Below, piece after piece: positions 40,701 through 53,030 of a stretch of DNA of 64,000 nt. The position numbers were made by a program, and so were the translations under genes. Location: contig OZ021732.1 in NCBI GenBank assembly GCA_963978545.1, positions 49,052,059 to 49,116,058 of the forward strand. The letters are read 5' to 3'. The stretch is from Linyphia triangularis (taxonomy: Eukaryota; Arthropoda; Arachnida; Araneae; Linyphiidae). The notes beneath the pieces were generated by a model. It ran no database searches. It saw only the letters and a program-made list of their open reading frames with translations, and had not been told where the DNA came from. Positions within the stretch are counted from its first letter, which is position 1; each line of letters opens with the position of its first letter.

Positions 40701-43700
40701 TGTTGAATTAAACAAATATACTCTGAACCAAATAGCTAGTAATTGAAGGATATTTCCTACTCATTTTTATAAATAATTTCTCTTGTCCTTATTTTTTAAT
40801 TTTATAAAAGGACTAAATATTTATCACTAAGAGATATTTCCAAATACTTACGAAGAGAAGCGTCAATGACGTAGGGGACGACTCCTGATCCGGGATATCC
40901 AGGCCATCTGTACTTGGTGTTCTTGATGCCAGCCTAAAATTAGAAATAAGAGTCAACATAATAGAATATAGGTATACATATACATTAGGAATTGCGAACT
41001 TTGACTCAAGTCTGCGTTTTTGTTTTTTGATTTTAAAATATTCCCGAATTCATTACTATTAAAATGATACCATTTTCTTTCTGAGACTCAAATTACTTTT
41101 TAAATTACAGTAGGTTTTGTGAACCTGTTTTGTATCACGTTCATTAGTGTAGTAAACTTTAAACGCGTTTTCTGAAGAATGACATTTTGGTGTTATATGA
41201 CTTTGCGCCAACGGTCATAACTTCATAATAAATGGTCCGATTTACAAAATTCTAATTTTGTTTTGTTGACATTAGTTGTAAATGTGTTTTCTATGGAGAA
41301 TTTAATATATATTGTTATAAACACATTTTTTATGCATATTTTAAACTTCATTTTTTGTTAAAAACTATGTATTTTTTTAAACTTTTTATTTAGAAACTTA
41401 TAATTAAATAAATATTGAAGCCAAGTTCAAAATTCTCCATAGGAACATGCGTCAATAATATCTCTTATTTGCAATAAAAATAATAACTCTAAGTTAATTA
41501 CAAGTTAATTTATGTATGTTCTAATAATGTCCTAATTAGTCACTTTAGCTGATTAAAAAATTGACGCGAAAAAAAGTTTGTATATAAAAATCCATCATTT
41601 TTAATTCTGATATACTGCCAAAAAGTTTGAAATTATAACCCAATAACTAACGAACATCATCTAAATTGTATATGTATACCTTAATGAGAGACAGTTAGGT
41701 AACCCTCGCTACCAAACAGTTATAACTTATTCTTAACTTATTTAAATTATTGAGTGAATCCGAATATTCAAACACCAATGATAGTTCAGCTTTTGTAGGG
41801 CTTCATCATCCCCTCGCCTTCCACACACACAAAAGTTGCTTCCACTCCTAAACATCTGAACTCTCTGCCACATTCACAATTTTCTCGTAATAATAATCGG
41901 AAAAAATTGGCAAGTTGGTAAGTTTCTTTTAACGCAAATATATCACGTTTTGAGTTTATATGGTGTAATTAATTAAAAAGTGTGCGATTTTCCCCTAGTT
42001 CGAATTCTTTTTCGATTTATACGTTGAAAAATAGGTTGGAACTTTGCAAAAGTTTAAAAACACATCACCCTTAAATTTGTGATGATGTTACGAATTCTAT
42101 ATTGAGTTTAATTTATTATTTCAATTTACATTAAACACTGTATTTTGAATTGTTTTAATTTTGCAAGGGTAATCTCAAGATTTGTTGTTCAAATCCAAGA
42201 TTGTTGCTGTATGACTAAATATATTTCTCTGTTACTTCCTGAAGCTCATTAACCATGATTGTATTTCAATATCAAAATAAAAATATGGACAAGCATTATA
42301 GAATAAATGGATGGTTAGCCCATTTAAATATATATAGGCTATTCATGCTCACATAGGCCCATATAAATCGCCCCGAATATTCTTTTTAGTAGAAAAAACA
42401 TATAAATTTCTGGCTAGCTTCTTATATTTTATTTAATTTTTATTAATTCATGAATATACAACTGCTATAAAAAACTACATATATACTAACGTCAATCGTA
42501 CTACTTAATAATTTTGATCGTATGGTTTTAAGTCAGAGGAGCCCACCTCAAATATGAGTTCCGTGTAGACCCACGGTTAATCTAGATCAATTTGCTATAT
42601 CTAATTTAAAATTGTTTATCGCCGCACAATTTGATTAATGCAGATTTCTCTATAATATTTGTATAAATGAAACATTTCTTAACCTTTGATCCAAATAGTT
42701 TAATTAATTTGTTCAATTTGATGAAATATAAATTTAGAAATAAGTTGTAATATGATTTTTAAAACGTTACTTCAAGATGTTTAACTAATATTTATGGCCT
42801 AATTAATAACAGAATATGACCCAAATAACTAAATATTTAATTAACTTTAACGTGTCTTAATTATTGAAAAGGTCAAAGCAATTGTCATAAAAATATATTG
42901 AAACACAATTATTTTAAGTTATTATTATAGAAATTATTTCTTGTAAGTCAAACTTACGTCGGTAACGAAGTCGTCAGAAAATAACATGTCGCCATTCTGC
43001 ATGTCACCGTGCAGAGCATTTCGGGCATCAACTAAAAAGAAAACAGTAAATAACTGTTTTATAAAGTCAATAAAGCTATTTAATAAAAATATAGGAACAA
43101 TTTTAGGTTGCAATAAAGGTCCTGAAATAATTTCTTCTTTTGATTTTCTTGGTCACTCTGATCTATATAATTATTTTGTTTTAGCTTAAACTTTCACAAC
43201 TTCATAAGTGTTATAATAAGAATTAAAAGATGATTATAAAAAAAAAATTCTTAGAGTTCTGGTTAGTTCGCAGATGAAAAAAGTAAATTTATCCGATATT
43301 CTAATCCTTGGCAGTCCACAAATGGACACTGATTACACAATGTTTTTCACACCGTTTTTGAATCATTATTATGGGTAAATTGCAAAGTAATCGGAAAATA
43401 ATTTTAAAAATGTGTAACTTTATTTTTTTATTTTATTTTTTTTTAAGTTCTGGCATTCAATAAGCCAAGGAATACTAACTTGAACATAACTCCACAAAGT
43501 ATTACAAAGAAAAATTCTTTATTTCTTATATTTAATTACTTTACATAAATAAGGATGTCAACTATGTTCAGCAGAGTAAATAATCTCACTCTTTATTGCT
43601 TAGCATTTGACAACAAAAGCAAAAAATACTCTCAAGAAGAACGTTCCAAACGAGGGATATTCGAATGTCTCACTTCTCATATGTTCACAACTCTGAAAAT

Positions 43701-45820
43701 TGATACGTATATCAACAATGGTAAACATAGAAAAAGTAAGCTATTCCGATCTCGATTAACCCACTATAAGGGGTCGAAAAGGGGTTAAACGTTCCAAACA
43801 AGGGATATTCGAATGTCATACTTCCGATTTCATCACAACTCTGAAAATTGGTGCAAATGTCCACAAAGACGAACATAAAAAAACTAAGCTACTCCGATCT
43901 CGATTAACCCATTTTAAATGGTGGAAAGGGGGTTAAACGTTCCAAACGAGGGATATTCGAATGTCTCACTTCTCATATGTTCACAACACTGACAATTGGT
44001 GCAAATGTCAACAAAGACGAACATAAAAAAAGTAAGCTACTCCGATCTCGATTAACCCATTTTAAATGGTGGAAAGGGGGTTAAACGTTCCAAACGAGGG
44101 ATATTCGAATGTCTCACTTCTAATATGGTCAAAACTCTGACAATTGGTGCAAATGTCAACAAAGGCAAACATAGAAAAAGTAAGTTATTCCGATCTCGAT
44201 TTACCCACTTTCAGGGATCGAAAAGAGGTTAAACGTTAAAAACGAGGTAAAATCGTATGTCCCACTTCTCAATTGATCACAACTCTGAAAATTGGTGCAA
44301 ATGGCAACAAAGGCAAACATAGAAAAAGTAAGTTATTCCGATCTCGATTAACCCACTTTCAAGGATCGAAAAGAGGTTAAACGTTAAAAACGAGGTAAAA
44401 TCGTATGTTCCACTTTTCAATTGATCACAACTCTGAAAATTGGTGCAAATGACAACAAAAACAAACATAGAAAAAGTAAGCTATACCTATCTCGATTAAC
44501 CCACTTTAAGTGGTGGAAAAGGGGTTAAACCTTCTAAACTCGAATGTTCTACTTCCCATATGGTCATGACCAAACGGTATAGTGGTTAGCGTGCTAACTT
44601 CTTGGCCGCGAGGTTGATGGTTCGAGTCCCGTGTTGGGCATAGGTGTTTGTAAATGTATGTTGGCTTGTCTAATGACGAATTTTTCGGCGCATTATAGCT
44701 CTCGTGTTGCTGACGGCGCCAGATAATCTGAATACAACCAACCAACCCATAGGGTCACAACTCTGAAAATTAGTATAAATGTCAACAAAGATAAACATAG
44801 AAAAAGTACTCTATTCCAAGTAGTCACAATTCTGATATTTGGTACAAATTTCAAAAGGGCATTTGTAAAAAAAAAAGTTATTCCAATGTCGATTAATGAA
44901 TTTTAAGGGATGAAAAGTCGACGCAACAATGTAACTATACGATGAATATCTTAAAATCTCACTTCCAATGCAGCTACAACTTTGAAATTTAGAACTAAGA
45001 GTAAACATAAACACAATAAACTATTGTAATCTCTATTACGTAATTAAAATGGAATCAAAGGGTGTTAAACGTTCTAAACGAAGGATATTCAAATGTCTCA
45101 TTTCCAATATAGTATTCGTATTCACAATTTTAAATTTTAGAAAAAATGTCAAGAAAGGAAAGTTCCTATTTTGATAAATCAGTTTGTCGGAATTGAAATG
45201 CGAGCAAACGTTTGAAGTGTAGAATACATGAATGCCTTTTGATCGCTAAAATGCTCATGGTAAAATGTCGTAGCACTGCACAGGTATTCAGCTAGTTTAT
45301 ACTTAAAAAGAAAAATTTATACTAATTTTCTATTCAAATGAATAATTTAAAGCCTGTATTACACTTCTTTATTTCCCGATATAGAGTTACTTCATCCAAA
45401 GTAATTTTCCTAAGTCAGGCTATGCAAGTCCACTCCTTGCAACTACCTGGCGGCGACCACGAATACGGCCTAAAACTGTCTACGGTATATGTGAGATGAA
45501 CAGGCTTTTTAACTGAGAACAGGAATTACAAACAAAACAAATTAATGTGTATGAGACATTTGGGGGCGAGGCGTAATTTGAACAATTTGTTAAACAAAAA
45601 AAATCCTGTTTTTTGACATTTACGTGAAAAATTCCGTATATTTACCAAGCGATAAAATGTTATTAGTCTTTAAGACAGATTAATAATAAATCAATATCTT
45701 ACCTAATTCGTCCGGTGTCTGTGGTCCATAGGGAGATATTTCTTCAAGTGATACATCTAATCTCTCAGATCCCGGAGGGAGGAAGAAAGCTGCGATCCCT
45801 ACAAAAATCTGCCACAACAT
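34987..45820 (-). CDS. Astacin-like zinc metalloprotease gene C, complete, six exons
   Basis: Exons in transcript order: 45703-45820, 42958-43031, 40852-40933, 38379-38496, 37201-37379 and 34987-35213. Exons 2 to 6 have exactly the lengths and phases of gene B (74, 82, 118, 179, 227 bp). The start at 45820 gives a signal peptide (MLWQIFVGIAAFFLPP). Exon 2 holds the propeptide (DMQNGDMLF), exon 3 the mature start (RWPGYPGSGVVPYVID). Exon 5 holds the zinc site [19 protein letters not shown] and exon 6 the Met-turn SIMHYG. The four astacin cysteines are present. Exon 6 differs from gene B at 7 of 75 residues, exon 5 at 14 of 60. Predicted role: secreted zinc endopeptidase of the spider venom or digestive astacin type. 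All catalytic residues are intact, so it is probably functional. Confidence 0.93.
35214..37200. other. Intron 5 of gene C
   Basis: No repeat identified beyond a short (AC)n at about 35830. A minus-strand frame at 35746-36099 (VYCEGLFRYKNEFDPSCNNP) is not recognised and is left out as a gene. Confidence 0.4.
37201..37379 (-). CDS. Gene C exon 5 (zinc-binding site)
   Basis: 179 bp, acceptor cttcag, donor gtgagt. It carries [19 protein letters not shown]. Confidence 0.95.
37380..38378. other. Intron 4 of gene C
   Basis: Contains a (TA)n microsatellite at about 37636-37699. Nothing else recognised. Confidence 0.6.
37636..37699. repeat. (TA)n microsatellite
   Basis: About 32 TA units. Confidence 0.95.
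38379..38496 (-). CDS. Gene C exon 4
   Basis: 118 bp, acceptor ctttag, donor gtaagt. It contains [14 protein letters not shown] and NQKDYIRLFKG. Compared with gene B it has one codon more at the start and one fewer near the end. Confidence 0.9.
38497..40851. other. Intron 3 of gene C
   Basis: AT-rich, nothing recognised. The 147-codon frame at 38515-38958 begins near the exon and shows no domain. Confidence 0.45.
40852..40933 (-). CDS. Gene C exon 3 (start of mature protease)
   Basis: 82 bp, acceptor ttttag, donor gtaagt. It contains YRWPGYPGSGVVPYVID. Confidence 0.92.
40934..42957. other. Intron 2 of gene C
   Basis: AT-rich, nothing recognised. Confidence 0.45.
42958..43031 (-). CDS. Gene C exon 2 (propeptide)
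   Basis: 74 bp, acceptor tttttag, donor gtaagt. It contains RNALHGDMQNGDMLF. Confidence 0.88.
43480..45295 (+). mobile_element. Helitron-like element with 148-bp tandem array (5' end unclear)
   Basis: About seven units of about 148 bp (starts near 43644, 43791, 43938, 44088, 44233, 44383, 44528) carry gttccaaacgagggatattc, cacaactctgaaaattggtg and ttccgatctcgattaaccca. The right end reads gcacaggtattcagctag then T. This is the same end as the copy at 30171 (gcacaggtatttagctag), so both belong to one element group although the array sequence differs. No matching 5' end was found. Confidence 0.6.
44568..44747 (+). repeat. tRNA-derived SINE, family A, inside the 148-bp array
   Basis: Full-length copy (gaccaaacggtatagtgg ... 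ccaaccaacc). Flanks catatggtca and catagggtca look like a target duplication. It interrupts a repeat unit, so it arrived after the array. Confidence 0.85.
45703..45820 (-). CDS. Gene C exon 1 (signal peptide, propeptide)
   Basis: ATG at 45820, donor gtaaga. It contains ISPYGPQTPDEL, like gene B. Confidence 0.85.
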
Positions 45821-45935
45821 GTTGATAGGTTCTTAGAGAAGACTAATCGTACATCCCAGGTGGAACAGAGGACTTAAATGGTCAAGCTTTATCACCTTAT
45901 CAGACAGGTCAGCGTCTTCGAATTTGATATCAGAC
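45821..45935 (-). promoter_or_regulatory. Promoter of astacin gene C
   Basis: On the minus strand: GATATC (45926-45931), GACGCTGACC (45907-45916), GATAAG (45896-45901) and TATA-like CATTTAAG (45873-45880), upstream of the ATG at 45820. Same order as in genes A and B. Confidence 0.65.
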
Positions 45936-46135
45936 GATAACCGTCTCTTAATGGACATTCGGCAGAAAATAGTCTTATGAAAACGCAGTAGAATAATTAA
46001 ATTTAACGCCAAATTGCATTTATTTTGTTGGATTGAACTTATCGAATTCCATCGTGAAATGCTGAAATCGATCTTGTGTTATCTTGAGATACTATTCCTT
46101 TCACGTTTTCTTCATGTTGAGGTAAATTTACAAAA

Positions 46136-46885
46136 ACTTTCAATTACTCATATGTATACATAGGGTAATGAAAGTATAGCATTCGGGCAAAAAAAAAATC
46201 GATTTTTTTGCATTTCTCCACGTTTTGGAAGATCCTGATTTCAAAAAAGTGACCCAGAAAAAATGTTTGTATGTGTGTAAGTGTTCAGCATAGCTCCCGA
46301 ACCAATTGATCTACGATGTTCAAATTTGGTGTGTGGGTTGAAATGGCTTAAAGATCTAAGGTTTTCATCAAAAAGTATGGTAGATGCCATTGAAAAATCA
46401 TGTTTTTCAGTAATTGCTAAGAAACGGCTCTAACGATTTTGTTCAAAATCGCTGTGGTAAAGCCTCTTAAAGTGCTCTAAACATCTCCACCTCCGAAATC
46501 CCTATAAAATGCTTTAATGGAGTAAAAAGTTGAAAAACGAATGCCTGTAATACAATGTTCTCTTTCTTTGAGCATACCTCATTAACGATAGTTTTTTTTG
46601 TTTTTGTTTTTTTCTCTGCTCAGTTTCACTTATAAGTAAGGATGATATAAAAATTATCGATAAGTACAACGCCAAAATCATCATTTTAGGGGGAGGGTTT
46701 TTATTTATTTTTTTTTTTTTCTCTCTATAAAAGACCCATACAAGAATTATAGCAAAAAAATATCGCCAAATTGGCCATTTTTACTAAATGAACGATAAAA
46801 ATAACTGCAGATGGCACAAATCCACGTCGATATTATATTGTAATTGAAAGTTGTGCGATGTTCCACACACCTAGTTTTTACTCCC
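46136..46885 (+). repeat. Dispersed repeat with terminal hairpin, copy 2 (fullest)
   Basis: It begins with actttcaattac...gggtaatgaaagtatagc, followed by ttttggaagatcctgatttc, ttcagcatagctc and caattgatctacgatgttc. It ends at about tgcgatgttccacac. No coding content. Family not recognised. Confidence 0.6.
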
Positions 46886-46887
46886 AC

Positions 46888-49800
46888 ACTTTTTTTTATT
46901 TATCCAAGTTTTGGAACATCCTGATTTCAAAAAAGTAATCTTGAAAAAATTTCTGTCTGCGTGTACGTGGTCAGCATAACTCCAGAACCAATTGACCTAC
47001 AATGTTCAAATTTGGTGTGAGGGTGGCACAAGGACCTACCATTAAGGTTTTAGTCAAAATCGCGTATGCGCATAAGGTAGCTGCCATTGAAAAAAGCATG
47101 TTTTTCAATGATTACTAAAAAACGGCTCTTTTCGATATTGATCAAAATCGCTGTGGTAGTGCCTCTGAAGTTGTTCTAAACAAGTAAAAAGTTGAAAAAC
47201 GAGTGCCTTTAACACAGAGCTCTATCAGGGGCAGATTTAAGGGTCACACCCCCCGCTTCTCCCCCTCTACTTTCTGTCGTCTAAATTATTTTTAAATTAT
47301 AGTATCCACCGAGTTACAATGTAAGAAAAATTCGAAGTTTCATTAATATTTCTAAGATGTATTTTTTACTTTTAGTATCAAGATCGATAGAAATCAGCTA
47401 ACAAAATTAATATTTTTCTGACATTTTTCATGCCTCGTTAACATAGATTTTTAAGTCGCCTAACCGAGCTTCCTTTTTCTTTACCCGTAGAAGGAACGGG
47501 TTGGAAAGGGGACGAGTAGACAGTGGTTGTGACGACCTGCATTGACCTTGTGTGGTGAAATTAAAAAATTCCTCAATTTCGGAACGATTTTCTCATTTGT
47601 GAGTAAGATATGGGATCAAAAAGTGATAAAGGTTAAATATCGGGGTGAGATCGCACCCCCTAAATTTCATTCTATGTACGAAAAATCATACTATAACATA
47701 GCTTTAGAAATGGGACGTGAGTGAAAAGGGCCAGATAAAAATTTAATCTGGGGGTATCATCGCACCCCTTAGGTTTTATTCTATGTACAAAAAATCATGC
47801 ACTAAAACAACTTTAAAGAAACTTAATAATAATTGAAAAATAAAAAACTTAATTCATAATTGAAAAAAATACCTTCGATACTATAGTATCATTGCAATTC
47901 CACAGAATATTGTAAGAACCCACAACTCCGATCAAGGTGCTATCGTTAAATTAGAAGAACCAAAAGATCTGAAGATCTTTTGGAAAGAAAAAGAGAATAA
48001 ACTTTTAGAGAGGAAGGGAACAAAAATGACCCTTTCTATGGATAACCTTGAATTTGAAACTTAAAGACAAAGCCATAAAACTTGAGGGGTCATACCATTC
48101 CCTCCCTTTCACGCCACATTACCACATGTGGGTATCAAATTACTGAAATACCTCTACTCTGGAGTGGAATGGAATGGTCGATCCTTGTGTTATAGTTTGC
48201 GATGTCTAGTCTTAGATTGTTTGTATCATCAATTGATGTGACAGTGAAATATAATTGACAGTAATATATAATCATGGTAAGATTTTTTAATTTTACTCTT
48301 TATTTTAAAGATTTTTTTTTTTTTTTTTTTTTTTTTCAAATTAAGTAAACACTTGTGTTGTAAAAAAATTGTGACTAAATACCTTGCGATGATTGTTGAG
48401 TTGTTTTGGGGAAGTTTTCCGAGATTTCTCTCATTTAAGATGCATATGAAGTGCATTTTCCCTCCAAATTTTGTATGTATCCTGCAGAATTTAAAATCAA
48501 GTTATTAAATTTATTTAGTTTGTGTCTCGAAACTCTTTGTTTTCTTTTCCTTCTACACAAAATTATAATTTAGCAACATCATTTTTTTTTATAGTTTCAC
48601 ATATTTTATGTAACTTATATCTAGGTGCACGGCAGTGCCCCCGCTAAGTTTACGGAAAGACATCTTTTACTGAAAACAACTCAGCAGTATTTTAACCTCT
48701 CGCATCTGCGCATTACAAAGCTGAATTTTTTTTTAAGAGTAGCTGTTAGCTACTTTAGTTAAAACCCCTAAGTTTCAAGTCTCCAATTATATTGGTTATC
48801 AAGATAATCCAATTCTAAAACGGCAGAAAACAACATATTTTAAGACCAGCCCACTCATGTACTGATCATCAAATTACTAAGGTACTTCTAGTACAACTGG
48901 AACAACGAAATTTGGGATGCTTGAAGGTTTGACATGTATACAAGTGAAAAAAAAAAATCGAAAAATCGACATTTCTGTCTCATAATTCTTTGAAGGGTGC
49001 AATGTTTGGGAAATTTGAATCTCAATTCTAATGTATTTCTATTAGTACTAGAATTATAAAACTTAGAATACTAGTATCTATTAGCACATATAAATAAAGA
49101 AAAAACTCACCACACACAGCGAAACTTCTAAATTCAAGAAATAACTTTAAAAAAAAATGCGTATTTACGCCTTATACAATCGACCATTGGCGATACCTTT
49201 CTATGCAATCGCCAAGCGTAAGCTTAAACGTAATGGCCAAGTCACACAAGCATTTTTGTAACTAGGAATTGATGCCTATGAAGGGGAATTTACACTTCGA
49301 GAAGAAAATCTTACTAATTACTAATTTGCAATTATCGTAATTTACAACAACGTTAAACTGTGCTTTAATTTAGATCTCAATACTTTTCACGGCTATAGCT
49401 ATTGCATGAAGAACTTGGCGCTTTTTTTTAATAGGATGTTCTTATGGGATTTTAATTTACTAATATGATGTCAAACAAAGTTGAAAAGCATTGTTTAACT
49501 TTGACCTTGTGACTAGAGAGTTTTACATTCCTGCTGTGTTGGCTAAAGTTCTTAAAAGTTCTGCAACCTTTTTTCTTCATTAAATGATTTATGATTTTGA
49601 ATATATTGGTAATTTGACTTACATTAAAAAAGTTGAATATTCGGAACAGAATTTGGAACATTGAATTTTGTTGAACATTTTACATTTTGCATGATCTACA
49701 TGAGATATATTTGTATGTGCTACTTAATATATTTATTTAATAAAATATACTACACTAAATATTTATAATTTAATTTTTCATTACACTTTATGGGTGATTT

Positions 49801-50310
49801 GTAATATGGGGGGCAAAAGAGTGTTATCAAACCTTCTATTTTTTTTATCTTTCATTGACCCCTCGTAGTATATTACAATATTACAAATTGATGACCCCCC
49901 CCCCCCCCTTTCTCCAAGTTGGAAAAATGTCACTACCACTGTAAGCAATCACGGACATAATCGCACCCCCTCCCCTCGATAGACCTCTAAATCCGCCCTT
50001 GAGCATCGTACATCAACGATTGACTTTTTTTTTTTTTTTTTTTTTTCGTTTCATGCGCAAGCAAGGACAATGTAATGTCTAAATGTCTATCGAATAAATT
50101 CCCAAATTTTGCGATTTTGGCGAGTTATTCATTTTTTTTTTTTTTTTTTGTCATATAAAAATTATTGCCAAAAATATCACTTAAAACTGGCCATTTTTAT
50201 TGAATTGAGTGAAAATGAAAAAATTGTTACACCGTATCAAATTTTACTGCAATGACCAATATTATATAGTGTAATTGAAACTTGTGCAATGTTCCACACC
50301 CTAGTTTTAT
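46888..50310 (+). repeat. Same dispersed repeat, copy 3, split by an inserted transposon
   Basis: The left part 46888-47225 matches copy 2 (ttggaacatcctgatttc, ccagaaccaattgacctac). The matching right part resumes at about 50002 (gagcatcgtacatcaacgatt) and ends like copy 2 (cttgtgcaatgttccacac). The 2.8 kb between them is a separate insertion. Confidence 0.6.
47226..50001 (+). mobile_element. hAT-like non-coding transposon nested in the dispersed repeat
   Basis: The left end CAGGGGCAGATTTAAGGG and the right end, read inverted, CAAGGGCGGATTTAGAGG match at 15 of 18 positions. CAGGGGCGGAT-type ends are typical of hAT elements. The flanking octamers agctctat and agcatcgt agree only in half, so the target duplication is decayed or absent. 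Inside are a partial direct repeat (gcaccccctaaatttcattctatgta at 47655 and a relative at 47764; shortened motif gcacccc), C and T runs, and no transposase. Confidence 0.6.
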
Positions 50311-51893
50311 TTACAATAACCTTATTTTTGATTTTTGAGATTGCAAATCAATGTTGTGGGGTAAATAATTCCTAACCACATTGAGATCTTAATACAAGAT
50401 GAAAAGTCTTTACCGTACTTATTCCTATTTCTAAATATGGTATCGCTATCTGCATAAAAAAAAATATTACTCATGAAAATATAAAATTATCTTTGCTAAG
50501 TCAAATCCAAGATAACACACTTTTGTTGAGTGAATTTCCGTTAACTTTGTCTATAAGCATTTATTTACTTGATTTCACCCAAGACACCCCGTGTATAAAG
50601 TATAAATGAATATTTCAAAAATTCTTTTTTTTTCTTATAAAATTCTTTGATATAAGTCAGATATACAAGAATGTAAAACTTGGGAAAAATTTTCTCTGAA
50701 GTTCTAAACTTTCATGTGAGACTTGTTCCATCCAATATACCAAACTTTCTATAGAGTTACGCTTAAGGCAATCTTCTGGGGAAATTATTAAAAAGAACTT
50801 CCGGTTAAAGTTCATATCAACCTAATATTGCAATAAGACCTTCAAATGACATATGACACACAATTTGTACTTACAATGGTTGAATTGCAATTCAACTTCG
50901 TGTATAATAATATAAGTTAATAGGTCTTTCTGGGTATAATATAACAGGGAGTATTTTACTGTGATGAAAAATGTAATGAATGTCGTCCAAAAGACTAACT
51001 GCTAAGCTTTCAAAGGTAAGTAACAAAACAATAACAATAGAAAATAATTTCAACAAGACTGTATGCTGCCTCCAAACCTCGTTTCCACTCAATTTGCTTC
51101 CCAGTATAAAAAAATATTGTCAAATAGCCTTACAAGAATAATTTTTCATTTTTATCCTTATCAAAATACAGACATGGCCGAAAGTGTTTGGCAGTCTTAT
51201 ATTTTTGCAATAACTGCGAAAGTGTTACTTAAAGTCACTTAATTTATGAATTGCAACAATAATGTTGCCTTTATACAGTAACAATTAACATAAGCAAACG
51301 CCATCGCATTCAGAAGCCAATAAAACACTACCACAATGCTAATGTTAAATTGAAATTGCAAAACACGCAGGACACCAATGGACGTTTTATGAGAAACAGT
51401 GATAGTCTATTCAATGCTTTTAGTGTGCATATATACACTTGAGTTCGATTTATTTAACTGAAATGAAAAAGTTCATCGATTTTACTTTTGAAAATGCTGA
51501 AATGTAGTGAACGTAGTCAAGAATAGCCCTTAAATTACAACTCTTAATTGAAGCACTTACATGTTCAAGATATGAAGTTCAATATACTATCAAACGTCTT
51601 GAAAAAACAGAATTGCAATGAAATCGCCCAAGAACAAGAAGAAAAAGCATCATCATACTTAGAGAGGATTGTTAAAGCAGCTACTTCGAGAGATGGCATA
51701 AAACATTATGTCAGCTGGCTGCTGATTCATCAGTGATAGCAAAATAATAAATGGTGCATAGAACCACTAGAAAAAGACTTGCCGAAGCTTCACTCAAAGG
51801 TTCCAATGCCAGGAAGAAATCTTAGCTCTCCAAAAGAAAACAGAAAGCAACAGTTAACATAGACTCTTCAATGCCAAATTCTTTAAAATATTT
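50311..51893. other. Intergenic, nothing secure
   Basis: AT-rich. Plus-strand pieces at about 51540-51860 (SRYEVQYTIKRLEKTELQ, KRLAEASLKGSNARKK) look like a decayed coding remnant, but no family is recognised. Confidence 0.35.
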
Positions 51894-52632
51894 TGTTGCG
51901 TGGACGGGTTCGAAAGATTTGAAGCCAAAGCAGATCAAAACTTGCAGAAATTTATTCCAATATAACTCTTCACAGATTCTATTACAACTCCAGAACTTCT
52001 TGTTCTAGTAGACTCAATACAGCTCTTTTCACAACAATAGAGCACAAAACAGCAGTTAAAAACTTGACACACAACTGCTAAATCGCCGCAAAAGACAATA
52101 CAATACAGTTCACTTTAGAACTACTCTGAGACTCAGTATCTCAACTCAGTAACTCCAGTCAACTAATGAACTCAACTAACTCAGTGACTCAACTCACTCA
52201 TGGCCGGGCTTATATAGAAGTCAAACCTTCGTGAATCTTCTAGAGATAAACGTTTGAAGAACTTTCCAGATAGTAGTCGAAAAGTCCTATACATATACAT
52301 GGGGACCGAAAATGTCGCCAAATGGTCACCAAGTTTGGCGACATTTGGCGATTTCTCGCCAAATTTAGCGACAAAAATTAGTCGCCAAAACCGTCGCCAA
52401 CTTGGTTCTGTCTCGCCAATTTGGCGAGATTACCATTACTATAATGTTAAATGCTCTGTTCCTTGTAGAACTCGCTTCCCAGCGCTATCTCTGTAAAATT
52501 CGTTATCAAGCATCAAGAGACTCATTGCAGGAAAACAAACTATTGCACTGCCTTATGCGAAATGTACATAAATTTATCTTTTTACATAATTAATGCTACG
52601 AAATATTTACAAATATACAGAAATTCGTAACA
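51894..52632 (-). repeat. Gypsy-type solo LTR
   Basis: On the minus strand it begins TGTTACGAATTTCTG (52632) and ends CCACGCAACA (51894), with TGTT...AACA ends. It has TATATAAG (52209-52216) and AATAAA (51951-51956) in the expected order. No internal region is adjacent. No clean target duplication. It contains eight TCGCCAA/TTGGCGA words within 52315-52427. Confidence 0.65.
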
Positions 52633-52854
52633 ATATATATAGTGTTCCAAATTGTATGGTCCAACGAATTTAATTTTCAAGTGCATATCAATTAACTTAT
52701 TTTTATGGAGAAACAGCACAGGAGTGTCAATATGCAAAAAAAGTAGTTGCAAGTAACTTTACAAAATTAGTTAGTATTTTTTTAATGTTTAAGTGTTTTT
52801 GGTATCCCTATTTTTCAAATATGAGGCGACGATTAGCCTGAAATACTTCCAGAG

Positions 52855-53030
52855 TATCTACTATTAAGCTCAAAGGAGACAGTTTTATAATCTGGGGATA
52901 CATGGCGGCTGATGGAGTGGGTGGAATGGTTGTCTGTGATGGAACAACGAACTTGAACCAGAACATAAATGCACCCCAAACGACCTCTCAGTCATGAACA
53001 TGAACATGAATGGGATTCGGTTCCAACAGA
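52855..53030 (+). pseudogene. Tc1-like transposase fragment
   Basis: It reads STIKLKGDSFIIWGYMAADG and VGGMVVCDGT, the Tc1 block normally seen as H.GGSVMVWGCFSA.GVG.L..I.G. The rest of the element is not recognisable. Confidence 0.6.

Noticed and set aside
51548..51860. Possible decayed gene (EVQYTIKRLEKTELQ)
   Set aside because: Several frames and stops, family not recognised; too weak to call.
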